Below are positions 1 to 7,442 of a DNA stretch of 64,000 nt, piece after piece. The first letter of the stretch is position 1. Each line of letters opens with the position of its first letter. The notes under the pieces are model-generated. The model was not told the origin of the DNA. It saw only the letters and a list, made by a program, of their open reading frames with translations, and made no database searches. This DNA comes from Gracilibacillus salinarum (lineage in GTDB: Bacteria; Bacillota; Bacilli; Bacillales; Amphibacillaceae): positions 1,240,001 to 1,304,000 of the forward strand of contig NZ_CP095071.1 of assembly GCF_022919575.1 (NCBI RefSeq). Reading direction: 5' to 3'. Position numbers and translations under genes: made by a program.

Positions 1-281
1 GTGCTGAAGATCCACAACGTCTGCACCTGCGTCTTCTAGTAACGCTTCGAAGTAGGCTTCCTCGGTGCAAGGCTGCAGAGAAGTGATTCAAGTAGTAGCC
101 TAGCTTCAGCCGTGCCCCGCAGGACGCGGAGTGGTTGGACGGAGCGGTATCCTAGCACATTAAATATCTCAATATGGATGCTCGGCTAGCAATGGCTAGT
201 TTACATAATCCACATTATAGAAACTCAGCTTCATGTTCAATATGATTACTGCTGTGACTGCACTTTTATACTGTCTTGACT
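1..281. repeat. Interspersed inverted-repeat element, copy E1 (cut by window edge)
   Basis: This is the right half of the long intergenic repeat family described in the summary. It holds the exchangeable core with the GCTTCGAAGT and CTTCCTCGG motifs, then the conserved stem GACGCGGAGTGGTTGG and the block GGAGCGGTATCC. It continues through the terminal motif ACATAATCCACATTATAG to the end motif ATACTGTCTTGACT. It stops directly at the terminator behind the efflux gene, as most copies do. Family membership rests on direct comparison with the other copies in the window. Function is unknown. Confidence 0.8.
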
Positions 282-320
282 AAAAAAAACGGAGTTGATT
301 GTAATCAACTCCGTTTTTTT
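282..320. terminator. Bidirectional rho-independent terminator
   Basis: A perfect 12-bp stem (ACGGAGTTGATT and its complement) has an A run on one side and a T run on the other. It lies downstream of the Bcr/CflA gene, which reads leftward. Confidence 0.85.
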
Positions 321-376
321 ACACTAATAACCTAATTATCGCACTTACTATAAGAGAATGCGAATACCACGTATTG

Positions 377-1591
377 CTAATCTGCTTTCGTAAACGCAAA
401 GAAAATTATCGCACCAATAAAGGAGTTCGTAAATAATACTGCCCCCATTGGCACTGCCGTTGTTTCATCAAGTCCTACTAAAGGTGATACCAACGCTCCC
501 ATTAACAGAGGCAGCATACCTAATAACGCACTGGCTGTACCTGCTCGTTGTTTTTGTTTCGCCATAGCCAGTGAGAAACTGCTTGTTAAAATAATACCAA
601 CTGAACTCAAATGGAAGAATAGTGGAATAACTATCATATACAATGGCCATAGAAAAATAGTTGCCAGTAACAAGACTGAATTGGCACATAGTGAAATGAT
701 AACCCCTGTCCTTAATAGACTTCTTTCAGAAATATGATCACTTAACCGACCTACTAAGAAGCTTCCAAGAATGATGGCCAAACCATTTACACCAAATAAA
801 AGACTGAATACTTGCGGAGAAACATGATATAAATCCTGATAGATAAATGGTGTTCCAGATACATAGGCAAATGTCCCACCCTGTACGAAGCATACAACAA
901 TTGCATACCCGATAAACGATTTATCTTTCAACAGCATCCCCATTGTTTTCACCGATTGTAAAATAGAACTAGGTGAACGCTTATCTGCAGGTAATGTTTC
1001 CGGTAATTTAAACGCAGTAATAGTTACCATCACGATCCCCAGCGCACATAAGAAAATAAAAATGGTATGCCAAGTCGCATTAGGCAGTAACAAGACACCT
1101 CCGCCTGATATCGGTGCAATCATAGGAGCTGTCGCATTGATGACCATTAATAATGAGAAAAATTGTGTCAGTGCTCTTCCATCAAATATATCGCGCACGA
1201 CAGCTCGTGAAAGAACAACACCCGCAGAACCGGTAAAGCCTTGCAAAAACCTTGCACCGATCAGCACATAAATATTTGGTGCGATAGCACAAACTAATGA
1301 AAATACTGCAAATAACGAAATAAAAAACAAAATTGGTTTTCTTCGTCCCTGTGCATCACTGATTGGCCCGATAACTAACTGGCCCAGTGCCAGACCGACT
1401 AGACAAGCTGTTAAACTTAATTGCACGACCGACGTACGCGCATCTAAATCATCCGCTATTTGCGGCAAGCTCGGTAAATACATATCAATATTAAAAGGGC
1501 CCATCATCGCGAGCATACCCAGAAGCAATGCAAGACCTAGCCGCTGTTTTCCTGTTGGGTTATGTAATGCTTGTTCTTTAATACATATCAC
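377..1591 (-). CDS. Bcr/CflA-type multidrug efflux MFS transporter
   Basis: A 404-residue membrane protein of the major facilitator superfamily with about 12 hydrophobic segments. The N-terminal NIDMYLPSLPQIADDL stretch, the loop GPISDAQGRRKP (MFS motif A) and RAVVRDIF are typical of the Bcr/CflA drug:H+ antiporter subfamily. It probably exports drugs or other small molecules; the substrate cannot be read from sequence. The only upstream start in frame is GTG at 1591, but the AAGGAG ribosome site touches it directly, so the real start may lie slightly downstream. The gene is single, with its terminator to the left and a divergent HPr-like gene on the right. Confidence 0.88.
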   Translation of the reverse strand: MICIKEQALHNPTGKQRLGLALLLGMLAMMGPFNIDMYLPSLPQIADDLDARTSVVQLSLTACLVGLALGQLVIGPISDAQGRRKPILFFISLFAVFSLVCAIAPNIYVLIGARFLQGFTGSAGVVLSRAVVRDIFDGRALTQFFSLLMVINATAPMIAPISGGGVLLLPNATWHTIFIFLCALGIVMVTITAFKLPETLPADKRSPSSILQSVKTMGMLLKDKSFIGYAIVVCFVQGGTFAYVSGTPFIYQDLYHVSPQVFSLLFGVNGLAIILGSFLVGRLSDHISERSLLRTGVIISLCANSVLLLATIFLWPLYMIVIPLFFHLSSVGIILTSSFSLAMAKQKQRAGTASALLGMLPLLMGALVSPLVGLDETTAVPMGAVLFTNSFIGAIIFFAFTKAD

Positions 1592-1733
1592 TCCTTATCA
1601 CTAAGATACTATTATATAGTAACTGTCGACATTTTTATAATAATCGGCTTATGTTCATCCTTATTAATTTGTATGTTTTAACATAAGAAAAAAAGGTTAT
1701 AACTAACTATCAAATTATCTAGGAGGAAACACC

Positions 1734-2018
1734 ATGAAAGAATTTTTATCAGAAAAATTACAACTTCAGGAAAAATTAACGGTGAATGAGGCACTATCGT
1801 TACACTCCTATCAAAAAGACTATGACGGTAACATCTATTTATTAGCCAATCATGAAATGGTAGAACTGAAGAGTTTAACTGAATTAGTATCCTTCTCACT
1901 TTTATTAAATGAAGGAAATGAAATGCAGATTATCGTTGAAGGACCTGATCCGGAAGCTACCATCAATAATGTGAAAAATCAGCTTACATATCCTAGCAGC
2001 TTCAAAATGGTTCATTAA
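1734..2018 (+). CDS. HPr-like domain protein lacking the catalytic histidine
   Basis: A 94-residue protein with a good AGGAGG ribosome site 7 bases before ATG. Residues from about 30 to 85 follow the HPr/Crh pattern: a strand, then VELKSLTELVSF (compare VNLKSIMGVMSL around Ser46 of HPr), then MQIIVEGPDPEATINNV (compare the EITIYADGSDE region). The Ser46-like serine is kept, but the active-site motif GxHARP is not visible in the N-terminal part. It therefore should not carry phosphate from the PTS in the usual way. A regulatory or structural role is inference. It is divergent from the efflux gene and has no PTS neighbours. The HPr-fold assignment is from motif comparison only. Confidence 0.65.
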   Translation: MKEFLSEKLQLQEKLTVNEALSLHSYQKDYDGNIYLLANHEMVELKSLTELVSFSLLLNEGNEMQIIVEGPDPEATINNVKNQLTYPSSFKMVH

Positions 2019-2052
2019 AATAGTTCTCCGTCCCAAACTAACATAATAATAT

Positions 2053-2190
2053 ACCGCAGGACGCCGAGTGGTTGGTAGAAGGTATCCCTTATCAAAATGG
2101 CAATAACGCTAACATAATCCGTATTATAAGAACCCACTTTCATGTTCAGCATGATTACTTCTATGACTGTGCTTATATACTATTTTCGCT
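2053..2190. repeat. Interspersed inverted-repeat element, short copy E2
   Basis: Only the right arm of the family is present: GCAGGACGCCGAGTGGTTGG, the GGTATCCC block, the terminal motif CATAATCCGTATTATA, and the TATACTATTTTCGCTTG end. It lies between the HPr-like gene and a small hairpin repeat. Confidence 0.7.
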
Positions 2191-2312
2191 TGTTAGAAAA
2201 ACTCGGCATTCGCCTTGTCTATTAGCGAGTGCCGAAGTTTTTCTTATACTTGGTACATACTAATTTTCACTACGTCGAACTTCTTCATTGCTAAAATTTT
2301 ATACTTTCCTAC
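2191..2312. repeat. Small hairpin repeat, family F3 copy 1
   Basis: Begins with a terminator-like hairpin (AAAAACTCGGCA paired with TGCCGAAGTTTTT). It is followed by a conserved tail CTTATACTTGGTAC, TTTTCACTACGTCG and ATTGCTAAAAT. The same arrangement recurs near 35176-35290 and 42388-42500, so this is a dispersed repeat and not a gene-specific terminator alone. Confidence 0.6.
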
Positions 2313-2314
2313 CG

Positions 2315-2353
2315 TGCAAAAAAGGCATTGACCAAAAGCAATGCCTTTTTTGC
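2315..2353. terminator. Bidirectional rho-independent terminator
   Basis: Stem AAAAAAGGCATTG with its complement CAATGCCTTTTTT and an 8-base loop. It serves the leftward-reading CdsA-type gene at its 3' end and could also stop transcription from the left. Confidence 0.8.
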
Positions 2354-2365
2354 GTATAGAAAGTA

Positions 2366-3280
2366 TTACATAAAATCAAAAAAATAACGTACGACATGAA
2401 AGAAAACAGGCGCTGTATACGCCAAGCTGTCAATGCGATGAAGATACCTTCCTTCTAACTTCTCCATTCTCTCCCTGTTGCCGATCAGTAAATCCCTCTT
2501 TAAAACAGAAATAGTCAGACTGCCAAAATAGCCGGCTACACTTATTAATAAACCGGTAAGAATAGCGAAAGTAGGATCGAATGGTGTTACATAACGATAA
2601 ATAAAATAAGCAGTCAACATCGTTACTATAATACCGGCCGCAAGACCTTCCCAGGTAATATAAGGATTTGCTGTTGGTGCTACTTTTCTTTTGCCAAAAT
2701 ATAAAGAAACTAAATATTGAACGACATCATTTATTTGAGTCAAAATAATTAAGTACAATACCAGATTGGCACCATATTCGGGAGTTGCTACCGTGAAGAA
2801 AGCAAGGTGACTTAGACCAAACACCATCAGCATGAGCCCCCATTGCGTCACACTAACAGACCGTAAGAAGCCAATTGTTCCTTTTCCAATGATTCTTGGT
2901 AATGGCAGAAATAAAAAAACATAAATCGGAATAAAAACAATAAACATGCCATACCAGCCAATGAATATCCAATAAAATTGTACTGGAATAGTGAGATACG
3001 CCCATAAAAATAGTCGTCGATCTGATTTTCTTGTCTTCATCATGGAAAAGTATTCCTTCAGAGCGAAATAACTAAGCACCATAATCGCACATAAAGAAAT
3101 CGTCGTATTAAATAACGTCGCCACACAAAAAATTCCAAACATGCCCCACCACGTTTTGATACGAAAACGAATTAATGAGAAATCCTTTGCAGCTTGCCAC
3201 TTCGTTATGAAATGAAACACAAAGGTAGCCACCAGCATGATCAAGCCTATTACAATTAATATCCAATACGTTTCACTCAA
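2366..3280 (-). CDS. CdsA-family phosphatidate cytidylyltransferase-like membrane protein
   Basis: About 304 residues with eight or so hydrophobic segments. The C-terminal third carries the family hallmarks: GKRKVAPTANPYITWEG (compare GKHKxSPxxSPxKTWEG), then SVLKRDLLI, then the spaced GRYLHRIDSLAYTAP. These align with the CdsA signature SxxKRxxxxKD and GxxDRxDS. The family makes CDP-diacylglycerol from phosphatidate and CTP at the membrane. This protein is divergent (RD instead of KD, H-R-I-D instead of G-x-x-D-R-x-D) and is probably a YnbB-like paralog and not the housekeeping enzyme. TTG at 3280 is preferred because AGGTG lies 6 bases upstream; GTG at 3289 is the alternative. Confidence 0.75.
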   Translation of the reverse strand: MSETYWILIVIGLIMLVATFVFHFITKWQAAKDFSLIRFRIKTWWGMFGIFCVATLFNTTISLCAIMVLSYFALKEYFSMMKTRKSDRRLFLWAYLTIPVQFYWIFIGWYGMFIVFIPIYVFLFLPLPRIIGKGTIGFLRSVSVTQWGLMLMVFGLSHLAFFTVATPEYGANLVLYLIILTQINDVVQYLVSLYFGKRKVAPTANPYITWEGLAAGIIVTMLTAYFIYRYVTPFDPTFAILTGLLISVAGYFGSLTISVLKRDLLIGNRERMEKLEGRYLHRIDSLAYTAPVFFHVVRYFFDFM

Positions 3281-3372
3281 AATGATCACCTATTTTTTTA
3301 AAAACTGCATTCATTTTACAGTATTTACGTTATAATGAAAAGACTAGAAATTTCAAAAAGCTGGTGATTATA

Positions 3373-3936
3373 ATGACGGAACAACACTATGTGTATATTA
3401 TGTTATCTAATACAGGGACGCTTTTTACAAATGTCATTAAAACTTATACAAAGGCGCCGTATAATCATGCTTCGCTTTCCTTCGATCCTGATTTAAAGGA
3501 AATGTATAGTTTCGGACGGAAAAAACCTGCAAATCCTTTGCATGGCGGATTTGTAAAGGAAGATATATTCACAGGTACTTATAGTCGCTATCCTGATACG
3601 ACTTGTGTGATCTATCGACTAAAAGTAACGAAACGAGAACTTTCTAAAATGAAACGAATACTGGACGTGTTTATTAAAAAAGACCAGAAATTTCTATACA
3701 ATATTTTGGGTGTTCTTGGTGTGTCTTTAAAAGAACCGATTGAATTCAGTAATTCTTATTTTTGTTCCCAATTTGTCGCTGATATCCTTAATCGGTCCGG
3801 CATTCAATTGTGGGACACTTTACCTGCGATGGTTACACCGGACCATTTTCGCAGACATGACCGGCTTGAACTAATTTATGAAGGGAAACTGTTCGAGTAT
3901 CCGGCTTTACCAGAGCTACGGAGTTATGAAGGCTGA
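3373..3936 (+). CDS. Permuted papain-like (NlpC/P60-type) small protein
   Basis: 187 residues, probably cytosolic since no signal peptide is visible. The motif YNHASLSFD near the N-terminus supplies a histidine and SYFCSQFVADIL in the second half supplies a cysteine. This order, His before Cys, is typical of circularly permuted papain-like proteins (YiiX/YycO type), which act as amidases, lipases or peptidases. The substrate is unknown. ATG at 3373 is preferred because GGTGAT precedes it; a GTG at 3364 is in frame. The 3' end overlaps the convergent monooxygenase gene by 13 bases. Confidence 0.65.
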   Translation: MTEQHYVYIMLSNTGTLFTNVIKTYTKAPYNHASLSFDPDLKEMYSFGRKKPANPLHGGFVKEDIFTGTYSRYPDTTCVIYRLKVTKRELSKMKRILDVFIKKDQKFLYNILGVLGVSLKEPIEFSNSYFCSQFVADILNRSGIQLWDTLPAMVTPDHFRRHDRLELIYEGKLFEYPALPELRSYEG

Positions 3937-4922
3937 ACAACTTCCGCTATTAATTGATACGATTTCTTTTTCGCTTCAAAATCGTGGATGTTAGTGATCA
4001 CCATTATTTCATCGGCTTGGTACTTATCCTGTAACTCTTGTAATGCTGATTTTACTTGATCAGGTGTACCGATCACGCATCGTTCCCGGTTTTGACGAAT
4101 AATAGTGATCTGTTCTTCTGTAAAAGCTTTTTTCTTCACTTCATCTAGAGAAGGTACTTTTGTATCTGCTCCTTTACCTACACTCCACAACCATTTATCC
4201 TGAGTCATTGCTAATTCTTCTGCCTCTTCTTCTGTTTCGGCGCATACGACAAACACACAAACTATCACAGTAGGATCGGGCATTGTTTCTGAAGCTTGGA
4301 AATGCTTTTTATAACTTTCGATGGCTGCTTGTCCATTTTGCGGATTAATAAAATGGCCAAAGACAAATCCTGCTCCAATCTCCGCTGCATTAATGGCTCC
4401 TCTTTCTGATAGACCTAACACCCATATCGGCGGAAAATGATCTATTCTTGGTCCGGCTTTCACTAGACGAAATGGATGCTCTTTCGGTAATGCATTATGT
4501 AAGAATCCTTGCAGATCAGCTAATTGCCGGGGAAATTCATTCATGCTTTTATTCTGATTATCTGTCAGAGCTGAACGTGTCAGTTGCGATCCTCCTGGCG
4601 AACGTCCTATTCCTAAATCAATCCTGCCTGGAAAAAACGCTTCTAACGTCTTAAAATTTTCTGCGATTTTATACGGACTGTATTGGGGTAAGAGAACTCC
4701 CCCAGAACCTACACGAATCGTAGTGGTTACAGATGCAATCCTAGTCATTAAAATTTCAGGTGAAGAACTCGCTAATCCGTTGGTATTATGATGTTCTGCA
4801 ACCCAATAACGATGAAATCCGAGACTTTCTGTCCACTTCGCCAGTTCAAGTGTATGTGCAAGAGTACGTTCCGGTGTTTCCCCTCTTGAGATTGGTGCCT
4901 GATCTAATACGCTTAGTTTCAT
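3924..4922 (-). CDS. LLM-class flavin-dependent monooxygenase (luciferase-like)
   Basis: 332 residues with the bacterial-luciferase-like TIM-barrel pattern. It starts MKLSVLDQAPISRGETPE, followed by RYWVAEHHN (FMN-site region), VGSGGVLLPQYSP and GRIDLGIGRSPGG. These mark the MsnO8/YceB-type single-component subgroup. Such enzymes use reduced flavin and oxygen; the substrate cannot be inferred. AAGGAG lies 10 bases before ATG. The gene stands alone and converges on the papain-like gene. Confidence 0.85.
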   Translation of the reverse strand: MKLSVLDQAPISRGETPERTLAHTLELAKWTESLGFHRYWVAEHHNTNGLASSSPEILMTRIASVTTTIRVGSGGVLLPQYSPYKIAENFKTLEAFFPGRIDLGIGRSPGGSQLTRSALTDNQNKSMNEFPRQLADLQGFLHNALPKEHPFRLVKAGPRIDHFPPIWVLGLSERGAINAAEIGAGFVFGHFINPQNGQAAIESYKKHFQASETMPDPTVIVCVFVVCAETEEEAEELAMTQDKWLWSVGKGADTKVPSLDEVKKKAFTEEQITIIRQNRERCVIGTPDQVKSALQELQDKYQADEIMVITNIHDFEAKKKSYQLIAEVVQPS

Positions 4923-5041
4923 TGTGTCAACGCTCCTTTCCTATAGTGTATCGGGAAACGTTCTTACAGAAAACCAATTAGCTTACTAAAATTAGATTAT
5001 TCTTTTGTGAGATATGGGTTTCTTATCCATACACTGAGGCA

Positions 5042-5410
5042 GAGGTGTATTCAAGTGTTTGATGACTTTATGCACTGATTTCCGCTTGAAGTTGGGGATT
5101 CTTCGTACGTTCGATACTTTTCTGAGCGGACTTCCACTCGAAGTGAGGGCATCTTCATGCGTTCGGCACCTTTCTGAGCGGGCTTTCGACCGAAGTTGGG
5201 GATTCTTCATGTGTTCGATACCTTTCTGAGTGGACTTCCACCTGAAGTGAGGGCATCTTCATGCGTTCGGCACCTTTCTGAGCGAACTTCCACCTGAAGT
5301 GAGGGCATCTTCATGCGTTCGGCACCTTTCTGAGCGAACTTCCACCTGAAGTGAGGGCATCTTCATGCGTTTGGCACCTTTCTGAGCGGGCTTCCGACCG
5401 AAGTTAACTG
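5042..5410. repeat. 52-bp tandem repeat array A (about 6.5 units)
   Basis: Six full and one partial units of 52 bp, aligned by the ending CTTTCTGAGCG. The core of each unit is CCTGAAGT, a short variable stretch, and CATCTTCATGCGTTCGGC. TGAAG and CTTCA in each unit can pair as a small hairpin. Two unit types occur: GAGGGCAT and TTGGGGAT variants, in the order B-A-B-A-A-A. Reading frames through it are low-complexity products of the period and have no ribosome sites. A second array with the same period and core lies near 57.6-58.0 kb. Confidence 0.85.
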
Positions 5411-5575
5411 AAGCCTTGTCTGCCGAACGAGGAGTGGTCGGTAGAGGGTCTCCTAACACATGAATCATTTCAAAAAAACACTTCGCAACTAGCTGACATA
5501 ATCCGTATTATAAGAACCGATCCTCATATTCAGTATGATTAATACCTTAGCTGTACTTATACACTTTCTTTACGA
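5408..5575. repeat. Interspersed inverted-repeat element, right-arm copy E3
   Basis: It begins CTGAAGCC inside the last 52-bp unit and shows the degenerate stem GAGGAGTGGTCGG, the terminal motif ACATAATCCGTATTATA and the end CACTTTCTTTACG. It ends at the terminator of the heptad-repeat gene. Confidence 0.65.
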
Positions 5576-5612
5576 AAAAGCACCGATCGTCAATATAACG
5601 ATCGGTGCTTTA
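5576..5612 (-). terminator. Rho-independent terminator of the MMPL operon
   Basis: Stem AAAGCACCGATCGT paired with ACGATCGGTGCTTT, followed by T residues on the minus strand. It is downstream of the last gene of the leftward operon. Confidence 0.8.
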
Positions 5613-5657
5613 TGTTAGGATAATCCTCTTACAGCTTTCTTAGTTCAGTTAGCTCAT

Positions 5658-7442
5658 TTATCTGAACAAATCTAAAAATCGCTGCCATATACCTTTCTTT
5701 TCTTCTGACTCTCCGCTATCTTCCTCTTCATTCTCATCATCAAATGTAATACTTTCGGTTTTGATAACGAATTGAACAGATTTCACATTTTCATTTTTAT
5801 CGGATACGAATGATTCGGCTTCAAAGTCAGACTTGTCGTATTCGTTGATCATATCGTCAATTTCCGACTGTACCTGGTCCGGTAAATCACTTGTAGAATC
5901 AGCTAATTCTGTTGTACCATCGTGTAATTCGTTAGCACCATTTTCTAATTCTTGAGTGCCATCAGCTAAATCCGTAATCCCGCTATGCACTTCTCCGTAT
6001 GCACTTGATAATTCACCAACACCATTCGTATACTCAACCAATCCAGAGTGGAAGTCATTATATTGATTAGAGAGCTGGGTTATTCCCTCTGTCAATTGAT
6101 TAATCGATGATTCGATATTCATATTTTCCGTTGCTTTTGCCATTTCAGAAGCCATCGTTCTTATGGATTCTGCCATTTTTGTTAATGAACCATCCACTTC
6201 ATTAAGTGTCGGACTGACAGCTGCGAAAGCTTTGTTCACTTGATCGTATGTTCCTTTAGCTGTTTGCGCTGCTTCATACGTTTTTACTAATTTATTTAAA
6301 GCCGCGGCGTTTTGTTCATTGTCTTGTACAGCGGCTTGAAGAGCTTTCATTTCATCTTCTGAGATGTTGTTAGACGGAATAGCATTAATCGATTCATCCA
6401 GCGCATTATACGCCTTTTGATAATTTTCTTGTAAGTCTGTCAATCCACCAGCTGCTTCGTCCAATCCCTTTGCAATATCTTCTAAACCACTTTGCAGTTC
6501 ACTAAAGTCAGCTCCACCTAGCTCTACATCTAAGGAGTTTTTCATTGTGCTTAACGCATCCTTAATCGAAGCAGAACCATTCACAAGTTGATCAGAGCCA
6601 TTATCCAGCTCAGCTATTCCGCTTTTGTACTCTGCGGAGCCATCTTCCAGTTGTACAACACCATTGTTCAGTTCACTGATCCCGTTCGAGAGCTCACCGA
6701 CTCCATCATTCACTTCTGCTGTCGCATCTGCTAATGATTTGAAATCTTTGGTCACATCATCCATATTGGGTGATTCTATCGACATAGACGATGGTACAGC
6801 CGAAATATCAATGGCTTCTAATTCAAAATTTTCGACATCTGCTTCAAGAACAAAACTTTTTGCCTGGTCTGGCATCATCGTAAACGATACTTGTTTATTT
6901 TTCCCTGCATTTGCCAAGGTACCCTCAGGTGCTTGTAAGTTTTGATATAATGCAGCATCTACCGTTACTGAAATTTGCAATAAATAATTTTCACTGAATA
7001 CCTGATTAACTTCTTCGTTGACAGATGGGGTTATTTCAATCTTTACATGACCATTCTTGCCTAGTAATTGATCTGGTTTAATCGATTCACCATCTAGCGT
7101 ATAAGAGATATCAAAGTTCCAAGGTAATGCTTTGTCTTCGAGGTCACCTTGATAATAAAATTGATCCTTCTCAGTAGAAAATGCCATTTCGTTTCCGTCT
7201 TTCGTAATCTCTGTCTGGTCTGTTAAATTTTGTACTTTAGTATAGTTACCATAATCTGTTATATCACTAGGCTCAGCTAATTCGAAGCTGTTAACGACAT
7301 ACATATCGTTCTGACTGCCAGTTGGATCCAATGTTGCATAAACAACTTCTTCTTTTTCAACATTGTCCTGTGCATGTACGGGAGAGACAGGAAGAACTAA
7401 TAGCGTCGCCATACCAATTACAGCCAGTCGTTTTGTTTTCAT
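5658..7442 (-). CDS. Secreted LxxG heptad-repeat protein, MMPL partner
   Basis: 594 residues starting with a signal peptide (MKTKRLAVIGMATLLVLPV, cleavage near VHAQ). The N-terminal 200 residues are beta-rich. Residues from about 230 to 560 carry many L-x-x-G heptads (ELSNGISELNNGVVQLEDG, DLADGTQELENGANELHDG), the pattern of YhgE/Pip-type envelope proteins, interrupted by coiled-coil helices. The tail is acidic and then basic (KKGIWQRFLDLFR). It overlaps the MMPL exporter gene by one base, so the two are co-translated. An accessory role outside the membrane for the exporter is inference from operon and architecture. Confidence 0.8.
   Translation of the reverse strand: MKTKRLAVIGMATLLVLPVSPVHAQDNVEKEEVVYATLDPTGSQNDMYVVNSFELAEPSDITDYGNYTKVQNLTDQTEITKDGNEMAFSTEKDQFYYQGDLEDKALPWNFDISYTLDGESIKPDQLLGKNGHVKIEITPSVNEEVNQVFSENYLLQISVTVDAALYQNLQAPEGTLANAGKNKQVSFTMMPDQAKSFVLEADVENFELEAIDISAVPSSMSIESPNMDDVTKDFKSLADATAEVNDGVGELSNGISELNNGVVQLEDGSAEYKSGIAELDNGSDQLVNGSASIKDALSTMKNSLDVELGGADFSELQSGLEDIAKGLDEAAGGLTDLQENYQKAYNALDESINAIPSNNISEDEMKALQAAVQDNEQNAAALNKLVKTYEAAQTAKGTYDQVNKAFAAVSPTLNEVDGSLTKMAESIRTMASEMAKATENMNIESSINQLTEGITQLSNQYNDFHSGLVEYTNGVGELSSAYGEVHSGITDLADGTQELENGANELHDGTTELADSTSDLPDQVQSEIDDMINEYDKSDFEAESFVSDKNENVKSVQFVIKTESITFDDENEEEDSGESEEKKGIWQRFLDLFR

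Noticed and set aside
4992..5468. Frames of about 70 residues through array A
   Set aside because: They arise from the 52-bp periodicity, which is not a multiple of three, and lack ribosome sites.
6625..6945. 106-residue frame opposite the heptad-repeat gene
   Set aside because: Shadow of a well-supported secreted protein; no ribosome site.
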